Assembly: GCA_029204225.1 (NCBI GenBank)
Contig: CM055113.1
Location: 1,067,973 to 1,131,972 of the forward strand
Direction of reading: 5' to 3'
Source: Diphasiastrum complanatum
Taxonomy: Eukaryota; Streptophyta; Lycopodiopsida; Lycopodiales; Lycopodiaceae
Length of the DNA stretch: 64,000 nucleotides
Shown here: piece by piece, positions 10,723 through 22,767 of the stretch
Layout: the number at the start of each line of letters is the position of its first letter
How positions within the stretch are numbered: position 1 is the first letter of the stretch
Translations under genes and position numbers: made by a program
Notes under the pieces: model-generated
Database searches by the model: none
Told to the model about the DNA's origin: nothing
What the model saw: only the letters and a program-made list of their open reading frames with translations

Positions 10723-12590
10723 TTGTTCGATCCCATTGAGTCAAAGATATTCACTAGCCGAGATGTCATATTCATCGAAGATCAATTTCAAAACCTCAAA
10801 GGAAAGGACAGTCCCCATGTAGCCGACTTATCAGACTCTCCTGACGCATTGAACTTTCCAGTTCCTCAGTCGACTATTCCCATTGAAGGTCCAAGCTCTT
10901 CTACTTTGAATAAACAACAAATCAACGATGAATCAGAAGACGATGACATTGCAGTTCAGCAACTACAATACAATGGAAATGATCAACTTCCTCTGTTACC
11001 CAGAAGATCATCAAGAACTAGCAGACCACCTCATAGGTATATCGACGAGTCTGCAGCCTACCTTGTTCCAGAACCGACCTTTGTCCAAGAGGCACTCAGT
11101 CAGCCTGATTCAGATATCTAGAAAGAAGCTATGAATAAAGAGTATTTGTCTCTTATCAAGAACCAGACAAGGACGATTGTCGAATTACTGTTAGCAGAAA
11201 CATAGTTGATTGCAAATGGATTTTCAAAGTCAAGTACAACGTAGATGGAACCATCAACAGAAGAAAGACATGACTTATTGCCAAAGGATTTTCTCAGATA
11301 TACAACGTCGATTACACTGAGACCTTTAGTCCAGTAGTCAAGCATTCTTCTATTCAACTTTTTCTATCATTTGCCGCTGCAACAGATTTAGAAATACATC
11401 AAATGTATGTACAGACAACATATCTCAATGGAGTTATCGAAGAAGACATTTACATGGTGCAACCCAAAGGTTATATTATCGAGGGTAAATACAATCATGT
11501 GTGTAAACTCCATAAGACACTTTATGGCTTGAATTAGACTGCTCGAGCATGGTTTCAAAGGTTCAATACTTTCCTTATTGATCACGGCTATACACCTAGC
11601 TCTTTAGATTCAAACTTTTACTTCAAAGCAGTACAACAGTCTTTTATCATTATTACTTTATACGTGGATGAACAGTGCTTTTCGGGAACAGTACCAATCT
11701 GATAAAAGAGGCCAAGACAATGCTATCTTCCAATCCAACATGACCAATTTGGGTGAAGCTCATTTTTGCCTTGGTATTCAAATCCATAGAGACAAAAAAT
11801 AGAAGTTGGTTTACATTACACAACAGAGGTACATCTACAACATGTTAATCAGATATAATCTAATTAATTCCAAGTTAGCTCTCTCACCAATGGAACCTGG
11901 TCTCAAATTGTCAAAGGACCAGTGTCCCAAACAATTTATGAGAAGCAGCAGATGCATGAGTATCCTTATCTTTCTATTATAGGATCTCTTATGTATGCCA
12001 TGATCTGTACTAGGCCAGACATAGCTTTTGCAGTCAGCTCTCTCAGTCAGTTTATGACTAATCCCGGTGTAACACATTGGAAGGCTCTTATCAGAGTCAT
12101 GAAATATCTTCGAGCTACTATGGACTTTTTCATTTGTTATGGAATAGTCGGCAATGACAAACTCAATTTACTCAGTGGTTACACAGATGCAAATTGGGTA
12201 GGAGATGTAGACATTCGTAAATCCACTTCCAGATTTTTATTCTTCCTCAACAATGGTCCAATTTCCTAGAACAGTCGCAAACAATCTTCGATAGCTCTAT
12301 CTTCCACTGAATCAGAGTATATCGCAGTCTCAAGCTACAAAGGAAGCAATTCGGTTGAGGAACTTACTCTCAGATATCGGTCTGAATCAATATGCATCAA
12401 CGACATTATTTTGTGATGATCAAAGTGTCATTGCTTTATCAGCCAATCCTAGATTTCATTCTAGGAGTAAGCACATTGAGCTGAAGTATCATTTCGTCAG
12501 AAGCAAAGTTTTCAAGTAAGAGGTAGATTGTAGTACTGTAGAACGCAAGATATGACAATAGATATTTTTACCAAAGCATTAAGTTTGGAA
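10723..12590 (+). pseudogene. Copia RT and RNase H, inactivated
   Basis: A linker (10723-11121) leads to RT motifs KWIFKVKYNVDGT and YTETFSPVVKHSSIQ. The first catalytic Asp is mutated (QMYVQTTYLNG instead of QMDV). TLYGLN is followed by TAG at 11535-11537. The palm box reads YVDEQ with a shift instead of YVDD. RNase H (11922-12269) has GSLMYAMICTRPDIAFAV and YTDANWVGDVDIRKSTS, then a TAG at a Trp position (about 12268). SSTESEYIA and RSKHIELKYHFVR follow. All modules are in Copia order (INT before RT). Confidence 0.85.
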
Positions 12591-12650
12591 GCACATAGAA
12601 GATTCTGTGTAGAACTAAGTTTGAAGGTCAAGGCATTCAAGGATTCGGAT

Positions 12651-12660
12651 TAAGGGGGAG
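12651..12660 (+). other. Polypurine tract
   Basis: TAAGGGGGAG immediately before the LTR start TGTTGGATTAG, at the normal site for second-strand priming. Confidence 0.75.
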
Positions 12661-13899
<1,239 letters not shown>

Positions 13900-14081
13900 G
13901 TGCTCTTGTACTCACGTTTTTTATATCAATCGGAGTTCAAGTTCTGTCTACATTGTTGTACTATTGCGCATTGTATTGTTTGATCCATCTTGAATGCATT
14001 GCTGGTAATTGCAACACTTCTGATCCACTACACCACCTGCTCCATTTCCGCTGCACACCACATTTCCAATGATTTTCGACA
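13900..14081 (+). repeat. Copia LTR fragment, 3' end
   Basis: It ends GATTTTCGACA before a PBS and resembles 960-1051 over its second half (the TTGATC...CATTGCTGGTAATTGC region and the terminal bases). It is the remaining end of the 5' LTR of the element that continues to 15886; the left part is cut off by the element ending at 13899. Confidence 0.6.
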
Positions 14082-14093
14082 TGGTATTTGAAC
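14082..14093 (+). other. Degraded primer-binding site
   Basis: TGGTATTTGAAC directly after the CGACA LTR end. It agrees with the initiator tRNA-Met PBS over the first six bases and then diverges. Confidence 0.5.
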
Positions 14094-14149
14094 ATTTGTT
14101 TCTATCAGAGTCTACTAATCCGATATCATCTTGATTTTTCTGATTTCCT

Positions 14150-14560
14150 ACAAGGTATCAGAGCTCAGCTCTTTGATTATGTAGATTTGCGACAAGTAGT
14201 ACGATCCATGATGTCAAATGCTCAGTTACCCAAGAAATTTTGGGCTGAAGCAATTCCTACAGCTTGCTAATCTACAAAATTATTTCAGCACAAAGGCAGT
14301 TGATTCCAAATCTCCATTTGAAGCCTACTACGGTTACAAACCAGGCCTCAAACACCTACATGTGTTTGGATGTCTCTACTATGCACAAGTACCATCTGAT
14401 CAATGGAAGAAGTTAGACCCAGTCAACTGTAACTATATTTTTATTGGCTATTCAACATCACATAAAGCGTATTGCATCTATGATGTTGAAACAGGTCAAT
14501 CAATCGAGATGTAGTCTTCTTTGAAGACCAATTTATGATTTTAAGCAGAAGCAGCAAATG
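14150..14560 (+). pseudogene. Copia integrase C-terminal part
   Basis: It reads VRSMMSNAQLPKKFWAEA, then (after a frame change near 14265) SKSPFEAYYGYKPGLKHL, HVFGCLYYAQVPSDQWKK and FIGYSTSHKAYCIYDVE, the familiar C-terminal integrase block of Copia. Gag, protease and the integrase catalytic core are absent: the internal sequence starts about 70 bases after the PBS. Confidence 0.8.
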
Positions 14561-14772
14561 TAGGAGTTTGTTCCAACAACTCCATTTACCATCGACAGGC
14601 TTGGACCTACGACTGTTCAACCACAATCTGAAGATACCCCAATTATTCACTAGGAGAGACATTTGCTTAGGAACCTGTAGTTAGAAGATCTACATGACAA
14701 CAACAACAACCTGATCGTTTCGTCCCTCAAACATTCATCAGTCATGATAAACCTACCACTGTTGCAGAAGCA

Positions 14773-15865
14773 TTGTCAATGTTAGATGCAGACAAATGGA
14801 AAGCTTCCATGGATGTTGAGTACCATTCATTAAAGGACAAGGCCTGGAGTCTTATTAGTCCTCCTGTAGATACGAAACTCATTCACACTAAGTGGATCTT
14901 CAAACTAAAGCCAGCAGATCAATCAATATCCAAATGGAAAGCTCATTTAGTGGTTAAAGAATATGAGCAAGTTTACAGAATAGATTACACTGACACTTTT
15001 AGTCATGTGGTAAAGCATCAATCTATTCAAACTTTGTTGGCTATAGCTGCTGCAGAGGATATGGACATTCATCAGATGGATGTCCAGATATCATTCCTTC
15101 ACAAATTTATACAAGAAGACATTTTCATTTATCAATCAGAAGGTTACGTCTTTCAAGGCCAAGAGCATATGGTATGTAAATTACAGAATATACTTTATGG
15201 CCTCAAGCAAGCTCCTAGGCCTAGTATGAAAGAATTAATCACTTCTTGTTGCAACACAACTTTATTTTTTGCTTCACAGACTCAAATTGTGACCAGAGAT
15301 CGCGTAGGCATAAGAATCACTATAAGCCAAGAAGCCTATCTAACCAATGTACTTTGCAGATATGGCATGCAGAATTGTAAGCTGATAGACACACCCATGG
15401 ATCCAAGATCCAAACTATCAAAAGGCATGCACCTCAAAACTTGAGCAGAATAGAAAGAAATGTGCAGATACCCCTATCAGTCAATAATAGGATCTATAAT
15501 GTATTTTATGATCTGCACATGACCTGATCTAGCATATGAAGTAAGCACACTATCACAATACATGTCTAATCCAGCCTTACAACATCGAAAAAGATCTACA
15601 ATTTTCACAGATCGGTCCAACTATACTCCAGTGCGACAATCAGAGCTGCATAGCTCTATCTTCGAACTCCCACGAACTCATACTAGAATAAAACACATAA
15701 AAATTCAGTATTATTTTCTTAGAGAGGAAGTTCAAAATAAAGATGTTGTGCTAAGTTATGGTCATGCAGACAGTATGTTGGCTGACATTTTGACAAAACC
15801 ATTGTCAAGAGAGAAACATTTTAATTTAGTAGGTATGTTAGATCTCAATTTAAATTCAGATTCAT
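14773..15865 (+). pseudogene. Copia RT/RNase H with palm deletion
   Basis: The RT frame is open from 14773 to 15444. It has HTKWIFKLKPADQS, YTDTFSHVVKHQSIQTLL, QMDVQISFLHKF (first catalytic Asp kept) and ILYGLKQAPR. The frame then jumps in place to VGIRITISQEAYLTNVLCRYG, removing the YVDD box. The jump keeps the frame open, so the deletion is a clean multiple of three. RNase H is reduced to a short part with ARIKHIKIQYYFL-like sequence and ADILTKPLSREKHF (15562-15867). Confidence 0.8.
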
Positions 15866-15886
15866 AGTAGTAAGTTTAAGTGGGAG

Positions 15887-16897
15887 TGTTGGAGTTAATC
15901 TTACTCCTACTCATCCTAATTGCCTTCCAATTCACACAAGTAAATCACTCTCTCAAAGTACTCTACAGAATTCAACTATTTTTGCAACAATTTTTACATG
16001 CAAACTTCATCAGGCAAAAAATGCGAAGACTTTGACAAAGTATTTCACATTTCAGACAGCTGAAGGTTTTTTGAATCATGTGAGACATGCGACAAAAGTG
16101 TTTTACTCAACATTCCGACCACTTTAGGAATGAGAAGTCTTTCCAAATAATGCGAGGAATGCACCAACACTGTTTTACTCGACATTTTAGGCACCCGAAA
16201 AATGCGACATTTTTTTGAAGAATGCGGGGAATTCAGCATACTGTAGATTTACACAAGATTTCATGTATAGCCTATCTACGTCTTCATATCATCCAACAAC
16301 TATACAAGGAACTGAGCGATTAGAGACAAGGCATCGAAATGTATCAATCAAAATCAGACAAAGATCAAACGACCAAAATTGGTTTCACTATATTTGACTC
16401 CTCAAAGTTAGAGATTATAGAGAGAGTAAAAAGTATTCAAAACTATAGCAAATATTTGTTTCTATAAGTAGGATCACGCGCTCAGCACGATTGTCTTGTG
16501 ATCTGATAGTTGTTACTACAACATTCAATATACATAATCGCTATTGTTTTATCTCAATGCATTCATGCTGAATGTGAATTAACTCACACTCAACTCCTCT
16601 TCTATAAAGAGTATCAATAGGTGAAGAAATGTATGGTTGTCATAGATGCCTAATTACTTCACATTACTTTATGTCAGTAGTAGAAAAGTGCACGACTGTT
16701 TCAGACACCTAATCGTTCTTCTCCTTATAGTTGCCTATGACATTTATACTAATGTTCATCACATATCAGATTTGCTCTATCATTCCGATCTCCAGATTCT
16801 TTGTCAGTTTTCATACTGTCCATCGTATCTTATTTTCTTTGTTGGGACGATGGCTTCCATTTTCGTTGCGGCCTATTCACCCTGTGGGTCTCCAACA
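15887..16897 (+). repeat. Putative Copia LTR with TGTTGGAG/CTCCAACA ends
   Basis: It starts TGTTGGAG after TTTAAGTGGGAG (polypurine tract) and runs to CTCCAACA just before GAG and a PBS-like site. The 8-base termini are perfect inverted repeats. The left end is well supported as the 3' LTR of the preceding element. The right end may belong to the next element, because the region downstream is a different family. Confidence 0.5.
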
Positions 16898-16900
16898 GAG

Positions 16901-16912
16901 TGGTATCAAAGC
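16901..16912 (+). other. Primer-binding site
   Basis: TGGTATCAAAGC, one mismatch from the initiator tRNA-Met PBS, three bases after the CTCCAACA terminus. Confidence 0.6.
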
Positions 16913-17034
16913 ATTGGTGGATCTTATGCAAAGTCTAAAAAGCTTCCTTATGCTAGATCTAGGTCAAGATCTAATATGCTTCTTGGAGATGTTCATCTTT
17001 GTGCTAAAGTCTTGAGGATAATGAAGGTGTTTCA

Positions 17035-17559
17035 ATGGTTCTTCATGGCAAGTGCAAGCATGCAAAAGGTAAGGAAAGAGCTAACTTCATCAATGGAGGT
17101 GAAGGTTCTTCCTTGGAAAATATTGTTGTTAATGATTTCTTTGATCATATAGAAAAGGATGTTGCCAGGTGCATGCATGAAGGAGGTGGTTCTTCTACAT
17201 TATTTTGTTATGATTCCAAGAAAGTCATTTTTCCAGCAAGTGGAGTCACATGTCTTCATAAAGAGAGTAGATCAAATGGTTCTATCAAGAGACTTGGTGA
17301 GGAAGATAGTCACAAGTCAAGAATAAGAGAAGTATGTGAAGAGTTCAAAGTAGGATGTACTTTGAATGATGTCATTGTGAATGATAGTGAGGAAGAATTA
17401 TTATCATATGATTCATTACCTAAAACATTGAGTAGAAGTTCTTGTTTGAAAAAAGAGAGTACTTCAATCATTCTTATGTTGAAGGTACTAATCATTTTTT
17501 TCATGGTTACTAATGTTTTTGAGGTTTCTACTTCTTATGATGCAATCATTAAGAGGTAG
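17035..17559 (+). CDS. 174-codon ORF of unknown function in Copia derivative
   Basis: A continuous open frame in the place where gag would lie, 120 bases after the PBS. It is rich in Ser, Glu and Lys, with a hydrophobic stretch near the end (IILMLKVLIIFFMVTNVF) that could be a membrane segment. It has no zinc knuckle and none of the gag signature seen at 8548, 27443 or 59855. The following RT remnant and shared 3' segment suggest it belongs to a non-autonomous Copia lineage. It may be a chance frame in decayed pol. Confidence 0.35.
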   Translation: MVLHGKCKHAKGKERANFINGGEGSSLENIVVNDFFDHIEKDVARCMHEGGGSSTLFCYDSKKVIFPASGVTCLHKESRSNGSIKRLGEEDSHKSRIREVCEEFKVGCTLNDVIVNDSEEELLSYDSLPKTLSRSSCLKKESTSIILMLKVLIIFFMVTNVFEVSTSYDAIIKR

Positions 17560-17609
17560 TCTTATGAAGGAAAGAGCAATGGAAGATTGGTTCTTGGGAA
17601 GATCAATGC

Positions 17610-17984
17610 ATGGATCTCACATCTCGTCATCAACTCAGAGGATTATATGATTGTGAACTGATCACTCATGATCAAGATGGCAAAAGGTTGGTTGGAGAAG
17701 ACTACATGGAGCAAATCGAGAAGCAATTTCTTCAAGGCAAGGGAGATCTCATTGGTGAGCTTATTGAGGTTTTTTATGGACTCAAGAAGGCTGGATTTAT
17801 TAGGTTTGATACTCATCTTCACATATTCTACTTCATGTTGGATGGAAAGTTTGGAATCTATCTTTTGATTTATGATGGTGACATTGATGACATTGTTTTC
17901 ACTAACCTTTGTGGAAATTCGAGATCAAGCATTGATGAGATCTTGTTAAATCTAGATCATATGTTTGAGAGGGAGTATTTATAG
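17610..17984 (+). pseudogene. Decayed Copia reverse transcriptase piece
   Basis: The open frame keeps the order and spacing of RT landmarks in damaged form. MEQIEKQFLQGKGDL corresponds to the MEQPEGF...G-KEDLV block. VFYGLKKAGFIRFDTHLH corresponds to SLYGLKQAPRQWYKRFD. YLLIYDGDIDDIVFT corresponds to the YLL-YVDDIVF palm box. The double Asp is separated by an insertion, so it cannot be active. The frame ends TAG after MFEREYL. Confidence 0.65.
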
Positions 17985-18112
17985 AGGTCCAGGTCTGAAG
18001 ATATTCATATCTATGATATCTTTGATGATCAAGAGAAAGGTAAGCAAGTGGAAGCGACTCACTTTGCTTTACTCACATGTTTTGGAAAATTTTCTTGTGT
18101 AGATGATGCTAT

Positions 18113-19130
18113 GCAAGTGGATATTGGTTCTCATGGTTTTCATACTGGAAAAGCAAGTAATTGATCTGGAAAACAAAGTTTGTTCAATGACTTTGATGGT
18201 CAAGAGGAAGATCAAGAGGTTGGTCTCAAAGGGCTTTAACAACACAAAAGGAAAGGTGGCAATTTGGAGCTAGTCAAGAGCATCAAAGGAAGATTATTTG
18301 GCAAAGATGTTATGGATCTATTTTTGCAGCTTATTGAAGACTCAAGTAAGGTCAAAGAAGCAACAAGTGTTGTTCAAGTTTACTCTACTTGTTCTATCTC
18401 ATGTTTGAGCTATTTCATGTGGATGTGTGCAAATTGTCAAGATATGGACAAACTAGCTACATTGTCTTGCAATATCTTATTGTTGGAGCTGTACTAGCAT
18501 TCTTGGCTGGTTTTGCTGATGGAAATGAAGCTATTGGAGGTTCATTATATCACTCATACATGATCAAGCTCTCAAGTGTTGAGTTACTTGATGCCAATGT
18601 TTGGAGATTGTCAATTTTTGGTGAATTCATGGTCATTTTCTTGTGTCAAGTAGATCTTGAAGATGGACTAGTGCAACCTACTTGGTTTATGGAGTCATGT
18701 GGTGCTGGATTTGCATCATTTATGTACTCAGCTACTCATGGATTTCCAAGGTTTGATGGTTTCTTGTGGCAAGATGGAGATGGAGGCTCATTCATGGAGT
18801 TTTATGGTGGAGACATATCAAGAAAGGACAAAGTTGGAGGAGAAAAACAAGCAATTGCATTTACTGTTTGGTTGCTGTAATTTTCCAAAGAGTTCAAAGT
18901 TTGAAACATGGAGGAATCATTTCATTCACATTCTATTTGGTTTTTCATGTTCTAGTTATATCTTGATGTATAAAATTGATGTAAGAGATAGTGAAGCATC
19001 CAATTTGGACACTATTCTCTATATCAATCATGAAAGATACTTTAGAACCTTATAAAGGAGATCTATACTTAGGATGGAGATCATTCTAAAGTTGGATCAA
19101 AGTTCTATTGTCAAAACTATGCCAAAACTA
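18113..19130 (+). other. Conserved non-RT segment of Copia derivative (copy 1)
   Basis: It is about 1 kb after the RT remnant and before the polypurine tract. It aligns by eye with 24100-24980 on the other strand: shared blocks include ATGCAAGTGGAT, TTTGATGGTCAAG, the LELVKSIKG...GKDVMDLFLQ stretch and SEASNLDTILYIN near 18990. Canonical RNase H motifs (TDADWAG, DRKSTSG) are absent in both copies. Copy 1 carries about 150 bases (around 18570-18740) that copy 2 lacks. Frames are broken, so coding is not supported now. Confidence 0.6.
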
Positions 19131-19143
19131 GTTGAAGAGGGAG
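19128..19143 (+). other. Polypurine tract
   Basis: AGTTGAAGAGGGAG before LTR start TGTGAGAG. The counterpart on - at 23912-23926 is almost identical. Confidence 0.7.
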
Positions 19144-19756
19144 TGTGAGAGATTTCAACTAGTTTAGTCTAGTTTAGTCATATTTTGGTAAATTGTCAAT
19201 AAGAGGCCAAAACTCATTTTATACTTAGAGATAAATTTTTTGAAGTTATATTAGTCTAAAATACATTCAATAAACACTTTTTGAAAGTGTGAGAAAGTTG
19301 GTAGTCGAGTTTGAGAGAGATTCGAATTTGAATGTCGGGTACATTGAATCTAGACCCAAAAATAGTAGGGTTACATTTTGGAGGGAAAGCCAAGTGGCCA
19401 AATAGGGTTTGGAATCTCTATAAAAGGATGTAACTCGTAGAGAGACACATCTTCTCTCTTCTCTCTCTCATTTCATCATCATTATACATGGTTCTCTTTG
19501 GGTTCTACTACTCATTGGTGCACTATCTTGATGTTATCTTGCAATCTTGTGTGTAGAATGCTCATTTATTGCTATTTTCGGTTTCACATGTGTGAAATAC
19601 AGTAGGGTACTGTAATTGTATGGATAGCAAACATATTTTATGTTTTGGTTCATGTTTGATCAAGTTCTCTTGGAGTTTGCATCTCATTTTGTATGTGGAT
19701 CCTGATTTTTCTACGTTGGTAGGATTGTTGGTTTGCTCCTTATTGTAACCAAAGAT
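19144..19756 (+). repeat. Copia LTR, truncated at its 3' end
   Basis: It starts TGTGAGAGATTTCAACTAG and matches the reverse complement of 28018-28666 through ACCAAAGATCA near 19756. There it meets gypsy gag sequence instead of the final 35 bases or so of the LTR (which end ATCTTTCACA in the intact copy). It contains a CACATGTG motif in TTTCACATGTGTGAAA at 19582-19597. Confidence 0.75.
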
Positions 19757-20702
19757 CAGCGACATGGATTGGATCTTGAATGATATGATGTCCTTCACAA
19801 CTATCTATTGCTCGGCAGATCCATGTCTGTAGTCCAAACAAGAGGTAGTGGGCCTTGTCAGCTTTCGACATATCTTCAATTACCCATACTCTCTGTCTGA
19901 ATTTGTTCATGTACTCTTGCAATGAACCTTTTTGCTTGAGTTCTGATAATTCTGCCCTCAACTTCATGTGTGAATATTTGGGTATGAACTCCTCTCGTAG
20001 CTCATTTTTGAATGCATCCCATGTCCGAAACTGCATCCCTGCCACTCGGTAGCAGTTTGTTGTGTAACTCTCAAGATATGCTAATGCCAAGTTTGCTCTC
20101 TCTTCTGCAGGGATATTCATCAAGCGGAAGTAATGGTCCATGTAAAACAACCAATCCTCCACAACTCGAACACCATGGTCCCCTTTGAAAGTAGGTGGCG
20201 CTTTTACTTTAGCAGTCTTCCTTGGGCCTTCTGCGTTTCGCATTGGAGGATCCCTTGGTCTGAGTGGAGGAGGCGCCTCTGCATTCCCTCTTGTGGTCTC
20301 CAGTTCTTCAAATCTGACGTTGAGCTATGTTAGCCCATCTCTCATTTCTCTAGTGAGGTCAAATTGACTGTGGTTCATGGCTTGCATGGATGTTTGCCAT
20401 TCTTTCCTTTCTATTTCTCTGTCCTTCTTTACCTCATTAAGCTTAGCCACCATTGCCCTGGATAAATATTGGTGCATCTTCACATCAAAGAGGTCTTGGT
20501 AAGCCTCTGGCATGGGTTCATCTCTTGGTGTCGGTTTAGAAGGGGTGCCAATTTCTTCTTGAGGAGGTGCCATTGGGATGTGCATACGCTCTTTCTTTCT
20601 CGATTTGGATCTAGCGCAGTCTTGATGCAAGCGGGAGTCATATTCTCGACCTTGCTCTTCCCCGTCTGTTAATGCTCACAATTCATCAAGGTGGTCATCC
20701 AT
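19740..20702 (-). pseudogene. Ty3/gypsy gag (retrotransposon gag domain), truncated
   Basis: On - the ATG at 20702 begins MDDHLDEL, followed by a TGA, a charged N-terminal region (RSKSRKKERMHIPMAPP) and a TAG at 20322-20324. The classic gag domain follows (20243-19740): PPTFKGDHGVRVVEDWLF, ALAYLESYTTNC, W-AFKNELREEFIPKYS, RAELSELKQKGSLQEYMNKF and AHYLLFGL. The fold matches Retrotrans_gag of Ty3/gypsy elements. It ends at the Copia LTR junction, so the knuckle and all of pol are missing. The leader and PBS lie upstream at 20960-21518. Confidence 0.85.
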
Positions 20703-20959
20703 CTTGGTAAGAGGTGCACTTTCACTAGACTATTTTTCTTCTCTTTTTAAAAGCTCTCCCCTTTGCACATTGGGCCCCACAACTCTCTTTCCTTCTTTAT
20801 TAAGTCAGCTTCAATACAAAAGTATCTCTCCCTCAAATGGGCATGATCAAATCAACTGGGAGCCAAGTAGGAATCAGGGGTTATTCAGGTCCGGGCAAGC
20901 ACACAACAAACAAGCATACCAACCAAAGCAAACTCAGAGGACCCCTCTCAAGTCACATC

Positions 20960-21506
20960 CACCTTGACATCGGACGTAGGACCTTTGCCTAGCACACCCA
21001 CACAAATCTATCACAAAATTAGCCCATAGGGAAACATCCATCCAACCATCTGTGCTTTCAACATTAAGCAACACATTGCCTCAGTCACACCCCACCAAAT
21101 CTGGTCGATAGCCCTTATATCTAAACGATCGATAGCTATCCCGCACCGGCAGCTAACCACCCGAGTTTTACACCCGAATTCGAGCATTATTTTTGTATCA
21201 ATGGTTAACTTGTACAATTCGAATATGTCACCCCGCACCCCACAAGGCACAGACCGTGCTTTCACCTACCTACGCAGTACTTTGTCTCATATGTCCTACG
21301 TGCAGACGGTGAAAGGCCATAACCGCGAGAACTGACCATGCTTACACCTCGAGGGAAACACATTGACTCATCAAGTCCCCCGTTCTACCGACCACCCCGA
21401 CCGCACCCGTGCTTACACTGTGGGTAGCACCTTGTACAACGGCTGTCCTGACAAATTCCAAAAAGTGGGCATCCCTATGAGACTTGTGTAGATGATTGGC
21501 TAGTCA
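20960..21506 (-). other. Gypsy 5' leader (module M1), copy 1
   Basis: Non-coding sequence between PBS and gag on -. Related copies are at about 34200-34681 and 39150-39680. Shared blocks include CCACCAAATCTGGTCGATAG and the stretch with CCCCGCACCCCACAAGG. In the other two copies M1 leads into module M2 rather than gag. Confidence 0.65.
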
Positions 21507-21518
21507 GCTCTGATACCA
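21507..21518 (-). other. Primer-binding site (gypsy)
   Basis: The reverse complement is TGGTATCAGAGC, a perfect initiator tRNA-Met PBS match. It is two bases from the LTR terminus that ends GCGCAACA on -. Confidence 0.85.
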
Positions 21519-21520
21519 CA

Positions 21521-22110
21521 TGTTGCGCTGGCACCTCAAAGGGCGTTGGGACTTGAGCGGTTTTTCCAATAGGTGCTTAAGTCTAACATTCATCCATCAT
21601 GCACTTACATAAAAGCCAACTTCAAAACGTAAGAAGCTTAACCATTCAGACTTAAGAAAACTGGAATCCCAACCAACCCACTTAGAATCCGTCCCCAAAG
21701 CCACACATGAAACCCAAGGCATAGTGGTTGCCATATTGACCAAATGGCATAGCGATGAGCCACACGTCGGTGACGTGGACCCTCAGGTGCCGGTGACGCA
21801 AAAGGGTTGTAGTAAGGGTCCTTCTACTTGGACCAGTCCCGAAGGTGAAACCGAAATGGCAATCATCCCCAAGGATCAACTTTATTAAATTTGGAAGAGG
21901 TTACATTCATACATAGACTGACCAGTCTTGGGCCCCACCAACACGTGCTGGGCATTGTGCCTGACTCGTATTGGTTGAGGGAGCTGAGACCTAGCGACTG
22001 GATTCCTGATGACACTGGTTGAGCTGCGCAAGTTTCTGTCTGCCGGACTCTCCCTATAGTTCTGGTGTGATTCGGTGAACCCCCTCTGTCCTGGAATATG
22101 GTGCTTTCTG
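21521..22110 (-). repeat. Gypsy LTR-type sequence La, copy 1
   Basis: It ends (on -) with GCGCAACA next to the PBS. The same sequence occurs in inverse orientation at 35031-35652, where it ends GACGCAACA. It shows no clear gene. It differs from the 1.2-kb LTR (TGTTGTAAAG...GCGCTACA) that follows the other two copies of the leader, so this family appears with two different LTRs. Confidence 0.55.
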
Positions 22111-22430
22111 GCAAAGCACGCTTTTCTGGACTTAGTTTTTATTTTGCTGATTAAGCCTGGCAAGCCTAGCAGAATTAGTCTGGCTATCGGACATGGGTCC
22201 CAGGAGCCATCTCGGCGGCATAATCAACTTGGTTCTTGACTAGGCCATGACTTAAGCTCCAGAGCTAGCTCATGACTTGTAACTACTTGGTTGGCTCACT
22301 ACAGGTCGGAGGCTCGGTCTTTGACTTCCTAACTCGCCCTGGGACCTTAGGGAGCGTCACTCCTTAGAGTCTTACAAGGCACACTGGGTGCACCCGAGTC
22401 AGCTTTACAACACAAGAATTCTATCTAGGC
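22111..22430. other. Unassigned stretch
   Basis: No gene and no clear repeat partner was recognised, apart from the phrase GGTCGGAGGCTCGG that recurs in the gypsy spacers (22900, 29630, 37700). It probably belongs to the surrounding gypsy mosaic. Confidence 0.4.
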
Positions 22431-22752
22431 TGGTAAAGCACATTTTCTCTCTCTAGGATTTTTTATCTCTAGAAAGTCATTTTCTCTCTCTAGAATTTAT
22501 TGATCCTCAAGCTTCCTTTAATCATGCCTAGATCATGTGAAGTGATTGCACATCGATCTGAGCTCTATGGACTTCACTAGAACTGATCAAAGGATTTCGG
22601 CCATAGGAACTTGGCGTCGGCTAGATTCTGGTCACAGTGGCTCAGGGAGCAGCGCTGGCATCAAGAGTAGCAGTGGCGCTGCGTGTGCTAGGGGCAGTGC
22701 TGGCGTCAGTGGCGTCGGAATTAGAGCTTGTAAAGGTAGCTTTACAACATCC
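22430..22752 (-). repeat. Partial 1.2-kb gypsy-like LTR (family G)
   Basis: The terminal quarter of the family G LTR: GCTGGTAAAGCAC, a CTCTCTCTAGAA block, the GA-rich small-ORF region and the terminus at TTTACAACA. Read on - it starts TGTTGTAAAGC after a purine tract (reverse complement of 22753-22766). Confidence 0.65.
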
Positions 22753-22767
22753 ATCCCACCTCTATAA
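22546..22767 (+). CDS. GA/S-rich small ORF in LTR G, copy 1
   Basis: 73 codons beginning MHIDLSSMDFTRTDQRISAI and ending ACKGSFTTSIPPL. It has five relatives in the window with the same start, a variable Gly/Ala/Ser-rich middle and the same end. It is antisense to the LTR. No family is known to me; it could be an open frame maintained only by recent ancestry. Confidence 0.3.
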   Translation: MHIDLSSMDFTRTDQRISAIGTWRRLDSGHSGSGSSAGIKSSSGAACARGSAGVSGVGIRACKGSFTTSIPPL

